DNA of 64,000 bases from an uncultured Draconibacterium sp. Its GTDB lineage: Bacteria > Bacteroidota > Bacteroidia > Bacteroidales > Prolixibacteraceae. Below the pieces are notes generated by a model. That model ran no database searches. It was not told the DNA's origin and saw only the letters and a program-made list of their open reading frames with translations. A program made the translations under genes and the position numbers. The first letter of the stretch is position 1. The number at the start of each line of letters is the position of its first letter. The stretch covers positions 305,873 to 369,872 of the forward strand of contig NZ_CAJXYQ010000004.1 of the NCBI RefSeq assembly GCF_913063105.1. Reading direction: 5' to 3'. This document shows positions 17,401 through 25,693 of the stretch, one piece after another.

Positions 17401-19510
17401 AACGATAACGTGCCGTTCCTCCGGGGCTTACTGTACCCGACGATGCAAATGTTGTACCGCCATCCGTAGAAACTTCTTTTTCAACCTCTTGCCCTAAAGA
17501 CGCTACTACAAGCACATTAACATCATTTGAATTTACTGTTGAAGTTAAATTACCTCCGCTGATATCAAAGTTATTCACAGTAACGCCCGGTAGTGCAAAG
17601 TCATCTACCTGTACATCAAACTCTATAAAATAATAGGGTAACGAGTATGTTCCGTAAGTTCCACAATACGAGGAATAAAACAACTGACAATCGGCCGGCA
17701 CATCAGGAATTACCCAACTGAGATTATTGCCTGAATGTGTTGGATTGACCCCGGTCCACGCCGTTGTTCCTGAAGGAAGTCCTCCACCCGAAGAACATGG
17801 CGGACTGTAAGTGCTGGCCACGTAATAGGTTTCGTTACCGACATAGGAGAAATTACTGTGTAAAATATCCTGAATAATCGCTCCGGATAAATCGGCACTA
17901 CCAATGTTTTGAACTCTCAGACGAAAACGAACGATTTCTCCCGGGTCATAATCGCTCTGTGGCGAACATATATCCTTTACAATGCAAGGTCGCGGCTCGC
18001 CCTCTTCAACCGTAAAACTTACGCAGGCATCGTTCAAACTAAGTGAATTGGCCAGGCCATCAAACGATGCACAATTGGTTACTACAGTTCCTGTTGGGTT
18101 GGGGTTAACGGTAAAATAAACATACATATAAACACAATCTCCAACGGGTAAGCTTCCAGTCATCTGCAATTGAATGTCGTTAACAGTTGTTCCCAATGTT
18201 CCGGTGGTATAGGTGCTGGTAATTCCACTTGCATAGGAAGAGCCATTTATATTCAAATCAACCGTGGTAGTGGCATTTGCGTTGTAAATATTAATCTTAT
18301 CCACACTAACGCCTGAAGGAATAACATCATCAATATTAAATGCTGAAAGCGGCACATTTCCGTTATTGCAAAATATAATCTGGTATAATCCGGTACAACC
18401 GGGCACCCGATTGGCAAGCGAAATATATTTCTGAAAATTTGCATTCGGATTTGGGGTATAATCTACCACCTCAACGCAAGTTTGGTTACTTGTGTGTGTA
18501 ACCGGCTGGTTACAACTATTACCTGAGAGAGTAAGCTCATTATTTATAATAGAGCCTGCCGGGAAACTACCCACCGGATATTGCACTTCAATTTCGCAAT
18601 AATAATAGGCATATGGCGTTGTTGCATCAAGTAATCCGGAATTAACATTCCAGGTTAAAGTACCGGTAGAGCCAACCGGAATTCCACTGCAAGTGCTGGC
18701 TGTTACCACTGCCCCGGCAGGCAAAACATCTGTAACAGTTGCACCAGTCATATTCATTTGTCCACTTACGTTTCCATAATACGGACTATTTTTCATTACA
18801 TACAAGCGATAGGTAACCGTTCCATCGGGAGCAATCATGTATCCACAACTTCCACCTGAAGGATTTACAACAGCTCCACCAACAATTGTTTTAGCCACTT
18901 TCCATGGGTCTACTGCAGTTGCTGTTGTGCTCACAAACGGTGTGTAATTCCATTTGTCTCCAATGAAAATCCCGGCCCTGTTTCTAACTGTTGTTCCGTC
19001 GCAGGTTACGCCCTCCGGAAATTTCACCACAATGGTGAATGACCCTGATGAAGCAGAACCTGCAGGCAAACCTGTTAATGAGTAGCTTACAACTTCGTTA
19101 ACACCTGGCGTACCGGTAACCGACACAGTGGGAGGTATTCCGTTAACAACCGAAGGAGTGGGAACACTAACCACTTCAATATCCGCCGGAATCTCATCGG
19201 TTATAGTAATATTAGTCGCCCCGGCAGGAGCTGAAAACATTATGGTGTAACTAAAATTTACGCCACTGGCAATGCTCGTATTACTTACAATCTTCTTTAA
19301 TGCATAACCATCTCCTACCCATTCGGCTTCGTTCGGATTTGGCCCCTGTGCATAAAGGTTATGTTGAAAGAAAAAGCTCGAAAAAATGAGTAGCCACACT
19401 ACAACATAACTCCTCTTAAATCTCAGAAAACTCCATTCACTTTTCTCTTTGTTTGAAGCAAGGTGCCTTAAATGCAAACTGCCATAATTCAAAAAACGTT
19501 CAATTTTCAT
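14435..19510 (-). CDS. Giant secreted DUF11/Cys-repeat protein with T9SS sorting domain
   Basis: A 1691-residue surface or secreted protein. A hydrophobic signal segment (about 34-54, ending in YAQ) follows an unusually long polar N-terminus of about 32 residues. The first half (about 60-860) is built of DUF11-type (conserved repeat, isopeptide-like Ig) domains marked by A-x-V-T-D-hydrophobic-P and F-x-Y-x-x-T patterns. Next come about four tandem Cys-rich repeats of about 110 residues (CCDSI ... ECCVRV ... DSV ... NGE-x-CEK), roughly residues 877-1320, then a degenerate fifth copy. A calcium-type DPDSDDDGISDG motif precedes the end, which is a type A T9SS sorting domain (LYPNPS ... PAGLYKAVI ... 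K). Likely a cell-surface adhesin or structural filament; the ligand is unknown. Monocistronic. Confidence 0.85.
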   Translation of the reverse strand: MKIERFLNYGSLHLRHLASNKEKSEWSFLRFKRSYVVVWLLIFSSFFFQHNLYAQGPNPNEAEWVGDGYALKKIVSNTSIASGVNFSYTIMFSAPAGATNITITDEIPADIEVVSVPTPSVVNGIPPTVSVTGTPGVNEVVSYSLTGLPAGSASSGSFTIVVKFPEGVTCDGTTVRNRAGIFIGDKWNYTPFVSTTATAVDPWKVAKTIVGGAVVNPSGGSCGYMIAPDGTVTYRLYVMKNSPYYGNVSGQMNMTGATVTDVLPAGAVVTASTCSGIPVGSTGTLTWNVNSGLLDATTPYAYYYCEIEVQYPVGSFPAGSIINNELTLSGNSCNQPVTHTSNQTCVEVVDYTPNPNANFQKYISLANRVPGCTGLYQIIFCNNGNVPLSAFNIDDVIPSGVSVDKINIYNANATTTVDLNINGSSYASGITSTYTTGTLGTTVNDIQLQMTGSLPVGDCVYMYVYFTVNPNPTGTVVTNCASFDGLANSLSLNDACVSFTVEEGEPRPCIVKDICSPQSDYDPGEIVRFRLRVQNIGSADLSGAIIQDILHSNFSYVGNETYYVASTYSPPCSSGGGLPSGTTAWTGVNPTHSGNNLSWVIPDVPADCQLFYSSYCGTYGTYSLPYYFIEFDVQVDDFALPGVTVNNFDISGGNLTSTVNSNDVNVLVVASLGQEVEKEVSTDGGTTFASSGTVSPGGTARYRLNYTNTSNVQVSSINLVDLLPLDDAAPADWLILDRNTSRGSTFGVDYANNHSSALVPGGPFTGPTPTYSNDLNVCLPMFGYSPVGCNGPTYGSTPERNIFIDYSTLLLAPTAKLQEEFDVTIPSNATMQQTACNDFAGISSANFLLDGAPQSVTLTPIAAPPVCISVDTAIQSSCCDSIRIEPVSNPATGEDCCVRITAECPVKSVELSVENGTISSANSTCSALPTGYAGQSNFTFPGNGCEIDMTHCFTPDQTGAVTVNYLITFDNGEICQDSITLDCGIVDKNCCDSIVLEAYQDPDLEECCVRVLTECEIDSVLVTVNNGVFSSNTWNCSATIPAAAIGQSSFMFDAASCILNMTNCVTASQSGTVSLNYVFFFANGEQCEKGIELDCKYTAQNCCDSILLETYQDQDLQECCVRVATNCEVDSVMVTVDNGIFSSNSWNCSTPIPNDAIGQSSYTFNTGLCLLNMSNCFTANQAGVITVSYVFYMSNGEKCEKKVQLDCEYVAKDCCEEIILEAYQDADLGECCMQFVSKCETDSIAVSIYNGTFANAIVNGISVSSGVVGNSSYTFNINASAAELITCATPDSTGVVVVNYVAYLANGEVCEKKIEMDCKAPEPTSDCCPVVDFKLRRSWPYFNKYVGTFEIFNPDPSNPICSVQISSSPGGSFNTGTLIIDGSPSTQTWNSTSIPASGTLSPQAINDMLFTLTAFNYKGVITVCITKCDGTECCYEFNWNGKPIVVTPWEPVQLGNGKLLAVSVSPEITEDINESIKYVSFGFADEQVGDGDAEFFAIGSTGDCNDGDESPVPGSTDPDSDDDGISDGTESYMSKHNAFFELTCPYKPGSGMQAPVFNLVIKGELPKIGMALISEDGNVVFDGEIDLANPDSVITSAEIPTEKSASMFEFLNLYPNPSDDFFTVTYATSKVLDIDILLVNQQGQVLKIKNMGNTNTGVHNTTINVSDLPAGLYKAVIKSGDRMLTKSAIVK
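15538..16882 (-). repeat. Tandem Cys-rich repeats within the T9SS protein gene
   Basis: DNA encoding about four ~110-residue units, each opening with CCDSI-like and closing with NGE-x-CEK-x-LDC, spaced about 330-345 bp (starts near 16880, 16540, 16210, 15875; a diverged fifth copy begins near 15540). The units differ at many positions, so this is an old expansion. Confidence 0.8.
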
Positions 19511-19738
19511 CTTATATTTTTTAGGTTACTTTCGAATGTCTAAGCGCAAGTTAAGGTAAACAGAATAGCTTTAAAAGATTTTTTAGTCTTTTTTTCTTTT
19601 TTGCTTGATTGAATTGATATAATTGCTTGAAGCAATCGACAAGCTCCTTAACAGATAGTAAAGTCCAAATGAATTTTCACTTATATTGTAGCGATATTAT
19701 TTTTTTTCCCACTTTTGCACCCTTGCAACATATAAACT

Positions 19739-20785
19739 ATGGAGAAATATATCGAACTGTTAAAAAAACTGATTTCTACACAGTCGTTTAGTAAAGAAGA
19801 AGAAAATGCAGCGGCAGTTATGCGCGATTTTTTGAGTAAGGCAGGCATTGTTTTTAAAACCAATGAGAATAATACCTGGGCCTTTTGCAAAAATTTTTCT
19901 GCTGAAAAACCCACCATCCTGCTCGATTCGCATATTGATACAGTTCGTCCTGCAAAGGGCTACACCAAAGATCCGTTTTCGCCCATTGAAGAAGGAGACA
20001 AATTGTTTGGCCTGGGCAGCAACGATGCAGGAGGGCCGCTGGTAGCACTTTTAGCCACCTTTATTCATTTTTACGAGCGCAACGACCTGCCATTTAACCT
20101 GGTTTATGCAGCAACTGCTGAAGAAGAAATTTCCGGAAGACGGGGCCTGGAAATTGTTTTACCAGAAGTTGCCCCAATTACATTTGCAATAATTGGCGAA
20201 CCTACCAAAATGGAATTAGCCATCGCCGAAAAAGGCTTGCTGGTATTGGACTGTTACGCCCACGGAAAATCGGGACATGCAGCACGCGAAGAAGGTGAAA
20301 ATGCATTGTACAAAGCTATTGATGACATTGACAAACTTCGGAATTTTGAGTTTGAAAAAGTATCGGATGTTCTGGGAAAAGTAAAACTTTCGGTAACTCA
20401 GATTGAAGCAGGAACCCAACACAATGTAGTACCCGACAATTGCCATTTTGTAGTTGATGTGCGCACCAATGAACATTATACCAACAAGGAAGCAGCTGAA
20501 ATAATCGACCAGCTTATTGAGGCAGAAGTAAAACCACGTTCGGTTCGATTAAATTCTTCAGGCATATCGGCGCATCACCCTTTTGCCCGGCTTGTAAAAT
20601 CAAAAGGTATAACCATTTATGGTTCGCCAACCACCTCCGACCAGGCCATTATTTCATGCATGTCGGTTAAAATGGGCCCCGGCGATTCGGCACGTTCACA
20701 TACTGCCGATGAGTTTATCTATAAAACGGAGATTATTGAAGGCATAAAAAGATACATTGAACTATTGGAAGAATTAAAAATCTGA
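19739..20785 (+). CDS. M20-family amidohydrolase, ArgE/LysK-type deacetylase
   Basis: A 348-residue metal-dependent amidohydrolase. Metal-site blocks: LDSHIDTV (about 60-67), GSNDAGG (about 95-101) and AEEEISG (about 126-132), then the GEPT motif. The shortened form and the SNDAGG block match the Bacteroidota acyl-ornithine/acetyl-lysine deacetylases of arginine or lysine metabolism; the exact acyl substrate cannot be assigned. A TAnnTTTG-like box (CACTTTTG, 19710-19717) with ATTG 21 bp earlier lies 22 bp upstream. It is the first gene of a same-strand run into mnmH-selD, but the 66-bp gap to mnmH holds its own -7 box. Confidence 0.85.
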   Translation: MEKYIELLKKLISTQSFSKEEENAAAVMRDFLSKAGIVFKTNENNTWAFCKNFSAEKPTILLDSHIDTVRPAKGYTKDPFSPIEEGDKLFGLGSNDAGGPLVALLATFIHFYERNDLPFNLVYAATAEEEISGRRGLEIVLPEVAPITFAIIGEPTKMELAIAEKGLLVLDCYAHGKSGHAAREEGENALYKAIDDIDKLRNFEFEKVSDVLGKVKLSVTQIEAGTQHNVVPDNCHFVVDVRTNEHYTNKEAAEIIDQLIEAEVKPRSVRLNSSGISAHHPFARLVKSKGITIYGSPTTSDQAIISCMSVKMGPGDSARSHTADEFIYKTEIIEGIKRYIELLEELKI

Positions 20786-20838
20786 CATCACAAATCCTTT
20801 TTTTTGCCTAAAGCAAAACAATAATTCCCAATACTCTA

Positions 20839-20846
20839 TACCTTTG
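20839..20846 (+). promoter_or_regulatory. -7 box (TACCTTTG) before mnmH
   Basis: Exact TAnnTTTG match ending 5 bp before the ATG at 20852, the same very short spacing seen before the LysE and PAP2 genes. No good -33 box at the right distance. Confidence 0.5.
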
Positions 20847-20851
20847 CGGCC

Positions 20852-21895
20852 ATGCTTAGGGAAATTTCAATAAATGAATATTTAAATAAAGCCGCAGAGG
20901 TACCATTGGTTGATGTACGATCGCCGGGCGAATACCAAAAAGGACACATTCCGGGGGCTTCAAATATTCCATTATTCTCGAATGAAGAACGGGCTGCCGT
21001 AGGTACAGTTTACGTTCAGCAGTCAAAAGAAAAAGCCATTGAACTGGGTTATAAATACGTAACTCCAAAACTGGATTGGTTTATTTCCGAATCAAAAAAG
21101 CGATCCCGGCAGAACAGCATTGCCGTGCATTGCTGGCGCGGAGGCATGCGCTCAAAATCGTTTGCGCAACACCTTTCCGAAAATGGATTTGCTGATGTTT
21201 TTGTAATTCGAGGCGGTTACAAAGCTTTCAGAAAGCATGCCCTCGAGGCTTTTAAAACCAAAGCCGAAATTTGTATTCTTGGCGGTTATACCGGCAGCGG
21301 AAAAACCTATATTTTAAAGGAACTAAAGAATAAAGGCGCACAAATTATCGATTTGGAGGGCTTGGCCAATCATAAAGGTTCTGCTTTTGGGCGTGTAGGT
21401 TCGGGCGAACAACCTACAATCGAGCAATTTGAAAACAACCTGTTCTGGCAGTGGAAAGATCTTGACTTGCAAAAGCCCATCTGGGTTGAAGACGAGAGCC
21501 ACCGTATTGGTTTGGTAAATATTCCCATGAATTTTTATAATAACATGCGGCAGCAACCGGTTATTTTTCTCGATATTCCGCGTCAAGAACGTGCCCAACA
21601 CCTGGTTAACGAGTATGCATCGGTTAACAAAGCAATACTGGAAGATTCCATTCGTCGGATTTCAAAACGTTTGGGAGGCTTAAACACCCAAAAAGCTCTT
21701 GATCATTTAGAAAAAAATGAATTCTTTGAAGTGGCAATGATTACACTCGTTTATTACGACAAATATTACTGGCGCGGACTGAAAAACCGCGAACACAACC
21801 ATATTTATCCTGTTGAGATAAAACATATTGATCACTCAACAAATGCACAGCAAATTTTAAACTACCATGAATCAATCAGAGTTCAAGAGCATTAA
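20852..21895 (+). CDS. mnmH: tRNA 2-selenouridine synthase (MnmH/SelU)
   Basis: A 347-residue protein that converts 2-thiouridine to 2-selenouridine at the tRNA wobble position using selenophosphate. The N-terminal rhodanese domain (1-130) has the catalytic cysteine C94 in HCWRGGMRS; the C-terminal P-loop domain has GGYTGSGKT at 144-152 and the VEDESHRIG block. These two domains and the order are diagnostic. selD overlaps its 3' end by 29 bp, so the selenophosphate donor and user are translationally coupled. Confidence 0.96.
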   Translation: MLREISINEYLNKAAEVPLVDVRSPGEYQKGHIPGASNIPLFSNEERAAVGTVYVQQSKEKAIELGYKYVTPKLDWFISESKKRSRQNSIAVHCWRGGMRSKSFAQHLSENGFADVFVIRGGYKAFRKHALEAFKTKAEICILGGYTGSGKTYILKELKNKGAQIIDLEGLANHKGSAFGRVGSGEQPTIEQFENNLFWQWKDLDLQKPIWVEDESHRIGLVNIPMNFYNNMRQQPVIFLDIPRQERAQHLVNEYASVNKAILEDSIRRISKRLGGLNTQKALDHLEKNEFFEVAMITLVYYDKYYWRGLKNREHNHIYPVEIKHIDHSTNAQQILNYHESIRVQEH

Positions 21896-22916
21896 GCTCA
21901 CCCAATACAGTCACGGAGCAGGCTGCGGATGCAAAATATCGCCAAAAGTATTAAGTACCATACTTGAAACAAAACTGGATATGGGTTTACAACCGAACCT
22001 ACTGGTTGGCAACGATAGCCGCGATGATGCTGCCGTGCTTGATTTGGAAAATGGCACTGCAATTATTAGTACCACCGACTTTTTTATGCCAATTGTTGAC
22101 GACCCGTTTACCTTTGGACGCATTGCAGCAACCAATGCCATTAGCGATGTGTTTGCCATGGGCGGAAAACCTATTCTGGCTATTGCCATTCTGGGTTGGC
22201 CGGTGAATAAACTGCCACCTGAAATTGCCCGTGAGGTGGTTGAAGGGGGCCGACAGGTTTGCAAGGAAGTAGGCATTAGTTTGGCTGGCGGACACAGTAT
22301 CGACAGTCCGGAACCAATTTTTGGACTGGCGGTAACCGGGCAGGTCGATCTAAAAAACATAAAACAAAACGACACCGCTACAAAGGGCTGCAAGCTTCTG
22401 CTTACCAAACCTCTGGGAGTTGGCATTTTAACTACTGCACAAAAAAAAGGAATTCTAAGCCTGGAGCATGCTGAAATTGCGCCGCAACTGATGTGCCAGC
22501 TAAACACTCCGGGTTACGAGTTGGCAAAAATTCGCGGTGTAAAAGCAATGACCGATGTAACCGGATTTGGCCTACTGGGGCACCTCACCGAAATGTGCGA
22601 AGGCAGCGGTTTGTCGGCACAAATTGAATATAAAAAAATACCATGTTTGCCAATTCTCGAACCTTACCTGCAACAAAACTGTATTCCGGGAGGAACACAT
22701 CGGAACTGGGAAAGCTACGGGCACAATGTTGCATTAAAGCAAGAAAGCTACAAAAACATTCTTTGCGACCCGCAAACCAGTGGAGGACTGCTATTGGCTG
22801 TTGAACCACAGGCTTTGGAAGAGGTGAAAGATTGCCTCAAAAATTTTGGTATTGAAGCCGAACCATTTGGCCAGTTAAGCGAAAAACAAAACGGCCAACT
22901 AATTTCGGTGCATTAA
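21867..22916 (+). CDS. selD: Selenide, water dikinase (selenophosphate synthetase)
   Basis: A 349-residue AIR-synthase-like ATP enzyme that makes selenophosphate from selenide. It opens with the family signature [16 protein letters not shown], in which C20 holds the position of catalytic Cys17 of E. coli SelD and K23 the position of Lys20; Cys is encoded, not selenocysteine. ATP-binding acidic clusters ([24 protein letters not shown]) follow. The ATG at 21867 gives a 29-bp overlap with mnmH; no other start lies before the conserved motif, so the overlap is real. No selA, selB or tRNA-Sec gene is in view, suggesting use in tRNA modification. Confidence 0.97.
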   Translation: MNQSEFKSIKLTQYSHGAGCGCKISPKVLSTILETKLDMGLQPNLLVGNDSRDDAAVLDLENGTAIISTTDFFMPIVDDPFTFGRIAATNAISDVFAMGGKPILAIAILGWPVNKLPPEIAREVVEGGRQVCKEVGISLAGGHSIDSPEPIFGLAVTGQVDLKNIKQNDTATKGCKLLLTKPLGVGILTTAQKKGILSLEHAEIAPQLMCQLNTPGYELAKIRGVKAMTDVTGFGLLGHLTEMCEGSGLSAQIEYKKIPCLPILEPYLQQNCIPGGTHRNWESYGHNVALKQESYKNILCDPQTSGGLLLAVEPQALEEVKDCLKNFGIEAEPFGQLSEKQNGQLISVH

Positions 22917-22969
22917 GGGCCAATTACAGTTCAATGTACCGGAATGTTCGAATTTAAAAAGCTGAACCC

Positions 22970-23191
22970 ATGAGTAAAGAACAAGCAAACAATCCCTTGC
23001 ACGGCAAAACCCTCGAAGCAATTATGGTATACCTGGTTAGCTACTATGGTTTCGAAGAATTAGGAGACAGAATCAGAATAAACTGTTTCCGAAAGGATCC
23101 AAGCATAAAATCAAGTTTAAAATTCTTACGACGAACTCCATGGGCCCGCGAAAAAGTTGAAAATCTTTACCTTGAAACCCTGAAAAAGTAG
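22970..23191 (+). CDS. VF530-family DNA-binding-like protein
   Basis: A 73-residue protein matching the VF530 (DUF2132) family almost throughout: [12 protein letters not shown] ... [42 protein letters not shown]. Family members are small helical proteins with a proposed but unproven DNA-binding role. It lies 53 bp after selD on the same strand and may be co-transcribed with the selenium genes; whether it takes part in selenium use is unknown. Confidence 0.85.
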   Translation: MSKEQANNPLHGKTLEAIMVYLVSYYGFEELGDRIRINCFRKDPSIKSSLKFLRRTPWAREKVENLYLETLKK

Positions 23192-23356
23192 AGTCAAATA
23201 AAAGAATAGAAACCCTTAGTTTTAAAATACCGCAACCAGATTTCAGGTGAACAGGATGTTAACAGGAACATTTCATTAAACTTATAACCAACTGTTGCGT
23301 TATTGTGCTAAATTCAATAGTTAAGTTCTACCGAGTAATAATTCAGAAAATAGAAA

Positions 23357-24001
23357 ATGAGCAAAGTATTTCAATTTGGTGAAAATGTGCAGGGCTACAG
23401 TATTCCTGTATTAAACGAGCGAGAAATAAGAGCAGCAGCAGGCATACTTTTTATGCTGATGTTTATATCCATTCAACAGGCAGCAGCAGGCGATTTTACC
23501 CTGCTAAAATATGCCATTATAGCTTTTTTAAGCGATATGCTGATACGTGTTTTCGTGAGTCCCCGATTTGCGCCAACATTAATAATTGGGCGCTGGATTG
23601 TTCGCAATCAAACACCGGAATACGTTGGTGCACGCCAGAAAAAATTTGCGTGGAAAATAGGAGTGGCACTGGCGCTAATTATGTTGGTCCTGGTGGTAAT
23701 TGTCAACTCTTTCAGCCCCATATCGGGGATTATTTGCATGGTATGTTTACTATTTCTCTTTTTCGAAGCCGCCTTTGGCATTTGCCTGGGTTGTAAATTT
23801 TACCCGCTTTTTTTCAAAGATAAAGTACAATATTGCCCCGGCGAGGTTTGCGATATTAAATCGAGACACGAAATTCAGAAAACAAATTGGACACATTTAC
23901 TGATTGTACTGGGTTTTGCCGCATTTATTGCAGTAAACTATCTTTTGTTTCACAGATTTTTTACTGAAGCACCGTTCGATCTTTTTGGAATTACAAGCTA
24001 A
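23357..24001 (+). CDS. DUF4395-family membrane protein
   Basis: A 214-residue membrane protein with about four hydrophobic helices. The PVLNERE-x-R start, the central VSPRFAP block and the EAAFGICLGCKFY (Cys-x2-Cys) motif near 140-155 match DUF4395. The two cysteines in GICLGC lie at a helix end and could be redox-active or bind metal, which is unproven. A further pair (YCPGEVC) follows. No clear partner is adjacent; it sits between the selenium genes and the transhydrogenase operon. Confidence 0.7.
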   Translation: MSKVFQFGENVQGYSIPVLNEREIRAAAGILFMLMFISIQQAAAGDFTLLKYAIIAFLSDMLIRVFVSPRFAPTLIIGRWIVRNQTPEYVGARQKKFAWKIGVALALIMLVLVVIVNSFSPISGIICMVCLLFLFFEAAFGICLGCKFYPLFFKDKVQYCPGEVCDIKSRHEIQKTNWTHLLIVLGFAAFIAVNYLLFHRFFTEAPFDLFGITS

Positions 24002-24193
24002 AACGCATCCCACTTGCCTACCCATCCCAACCCACAAACCCTTGAACTACTGTCAATTAAACTTTCAATTTTCGCTTTAACTATGAAAACTTTGCACCTG
24101 TTACCGGAAATAACAACAGGGCCAAAGAAAAAAAACTGTTGTAAATCATAATAAAAACCAACTCCGTTAACGCACACGGTTAATAATATTTTA

Positions 24194-24201
24194 TAGTTTT
24201 G
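24194..24201 (+). promoter_or_regulatory. -7 box (TAGTTTTG) of the pnt operon
   Basis: Exact TAnnTTTG match 30 bp before the pntAA ATG, within a 230-bp spacer with nothing else recognisable except a 22-codon reading frame judged not to be a gene. A -33 TTTG is not evident. Confidence 0.55.
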
Positions 24202-24231
24202 CTATCAAATTAAATATCTAAATCAAAATTT

Positions 24232-25362
24232 ATGATTCTTGGATTATTAAAGGAACACGGTATTGAAACACGTGTCGCTTTACTTCCGGAAACTGTTAAA
24301 GCATTTACCGATTTAAAAGTAGAGGTATTGGTTGAACAGGGAGCTGGTGAAACAGCTTTTGCTTCAGATGCTGATTACGAAGCAGTTGGTGGCAAACCGG
24401 TTAGTCGCGATGAAGTGTTTGAAAAAGCGAATGTTCTCCTGCAGATTCAGCCACCGGCTGAAGGAGACACCGGGAGAATTAAGGACTCTCAGGTTTGGAT
24501 AAGTGCTTTCAATCCCTTATGGGACAAAGCCCTGGTAAAAACATTCCTCGAAAAAGGGATTACAACTTTTAGCCTCGACCTGATTCCGCGAACAACGCGC
24601 GCACAGGCCATGGACATTTTATCGTCGATGGCAACGGTATCGGGCTATATGGCAGTGTTGGAGGCAGCATCAAAGCTTCCTACCTTTTTCCCGATGTTTA
24701 TGACTGCAGCCGGTACAATTCGCCCGGCAAGTGTGCTGATTTTGGGAGCCGGCGTAGCTGGTTTGCAAGCCATTGCAACCTCAAGAAAACTTGGTGCACA
24801 GGTGCAGGTATTCGACGTGCGCTCGGCAGTTAAAGAAGAGGTAATGAGCCTCGGCGGTAAATTTGTTGAAGTTGAAGGCGCCACCGAAGACAAAGCTGCC
24901 GGAGGTTATGCTGTTGAACAAACTGAAGATTTTAAAAAGAAACAACAGCAGGCTATTAACGACGTAGCTGCAAAATCGAATGTGGTTATTTGTACCGCAC
25001 AAATTCCCGGCCGAACAGCTCCTCTGCTTATTCCTAAAGAAGCAGTTGAAGGCATGAAACCCGGCTCGGTAATTATCGACCTGGCTGCATCAACGGGCGG
25101 GAACTGCGAACTTACAAAAGACAACGAAACAGTTGTTTACAAAGGGGTTACCATCGTTGGACAATCGAATTACCCGGCTCAAAAACCTATCGACGCCAGC
25201 CGCATGTTTGGGAAAAATGTGCTTAACTTCATGAAACTGATGATTGAAGAAGATGGCGCACTTAACCTGAATTTTGAAGACGATATTGTAAAAGGAACCT
25301 GCATTACACATGCAAAAGAACTTTACAACGAGCGAGTAAAATCAATAATTGAAAACGCATAA
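24232..25362 (+). CDS. pntAA: NAD(P) transhydrogenase subunit alpha part 1
   Basis: A 376-residue soluble NAD(H)-binding domain I of proton-translocating transhydrogenase. It starts with the alanine-dehydrogenase-like block GLLKEHGIETRVALLPETVK, and the Rossmann motif GAGVAGLQAIATSRKLGAQVQVFDVR lies near 167-192. The protein ends before the membrane part, which is encoded separately by the next gene, as in Rhodospirillum and many Bacteroidota. First gene of a three-gene operon (pntAA-pntAB-pntB) that uses the proton gradient to set NADPH levels. Confidence 0.95.
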   Translation: MILGLLKEHGIETRVALLPETVKAFTDLKVEVLVEQGAGETAFASDADYEAVGGKPVSRDEVFEKANVLLQIQPPAEGDTGRIKDSQVWISAFNPLWDKALVKTFLEKGITTFSLDLIPRTTRAQAMDILSSMATVSGYMAVLEAASKLPTFFPMFMTAAGTIRPASVLILGAGVAGLQAIATSRKLGAQVQVFDVRSAVKEEVMSLGGKFVEVEGATEDKAAGGYAVEQTEDFKKKQQQAINDVAAKSNVVICTAQIPGRTAPLLIPKEAVEGMKPGSVIIDLAASTGGNCELTKDNETVVYKGVTIVGQSNYPAQKPIDASRMFGKNVLNFMKLMIEEDGALNLNFEDDIVKGTCITHAKELYNERVKSIIENA

Positions 25363-25372
25363 AACTACAGGT

Positions 25373-25687
25373 ATGGAACAATTTTTAACCTTTTTCTTTG
25401 AGTACAAAGAAGCAATTTTCATCATTGCCCTATCTGTATTTGTGGGTATTGAAGTAATTTCCAATGTGCCGGCAGTTTTGCATACGCCGCTCATGTCAGG
25501 AGCCAACGCCATTAGTGGTGTTATTATTATTGGTGGTATTATTCTGGTTGGCCATGCCGACCTTACAAAATTTTCACTTGACCTGGTACTGGGTATTCTA
25601 GCCCTTATTTTTGGTACCCTTAACGTGGTAGGTGGTTTTGCGGTTACCGACAGAATGCTTGAAATGTTTAAAAAGAAAAAAAAGTAG
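25373..25687 (+). CDS. pntAB: NAD(P) transhydrogenase subunit alpha part 2
   Basis: A 104-residue membrane subunit with about three helices (FIIALSVFVGIEVISNVP and the VIIIGG and LGILALIFGTLNVVGGFAVTDRML blocks), the small transmembrane piece of the transhydrogenase alpha chain. The ATG at 25373 is chosen over one at 25349 because it starts the conserved sequence, avoids overlap with pntAA and has an ACAGGT ribosome-binding-like stretch upstream. It ends in a run of lysines. Confidence 0.93.
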   Translation: MEQFLTFFFEYKEAIFIIALSVFVGIEVISNVPAVLHTPLMSGANAISGVIIIGGIILVGHADLTKFSLDLVLGILALIFGTLNVVGGFAVTDRMLEMFKKKKK

Positions 25688-25693
25688 GCAGTT

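Noticed and set aside
24082..24150. A 22-codon ORF (MKTLHLLPEITTG..., ending in CCKS) upstream of pntAA
   Set aside because: Small, without a clear ribosome-binding site, promoter or known family; chance in AT-rich spacer.
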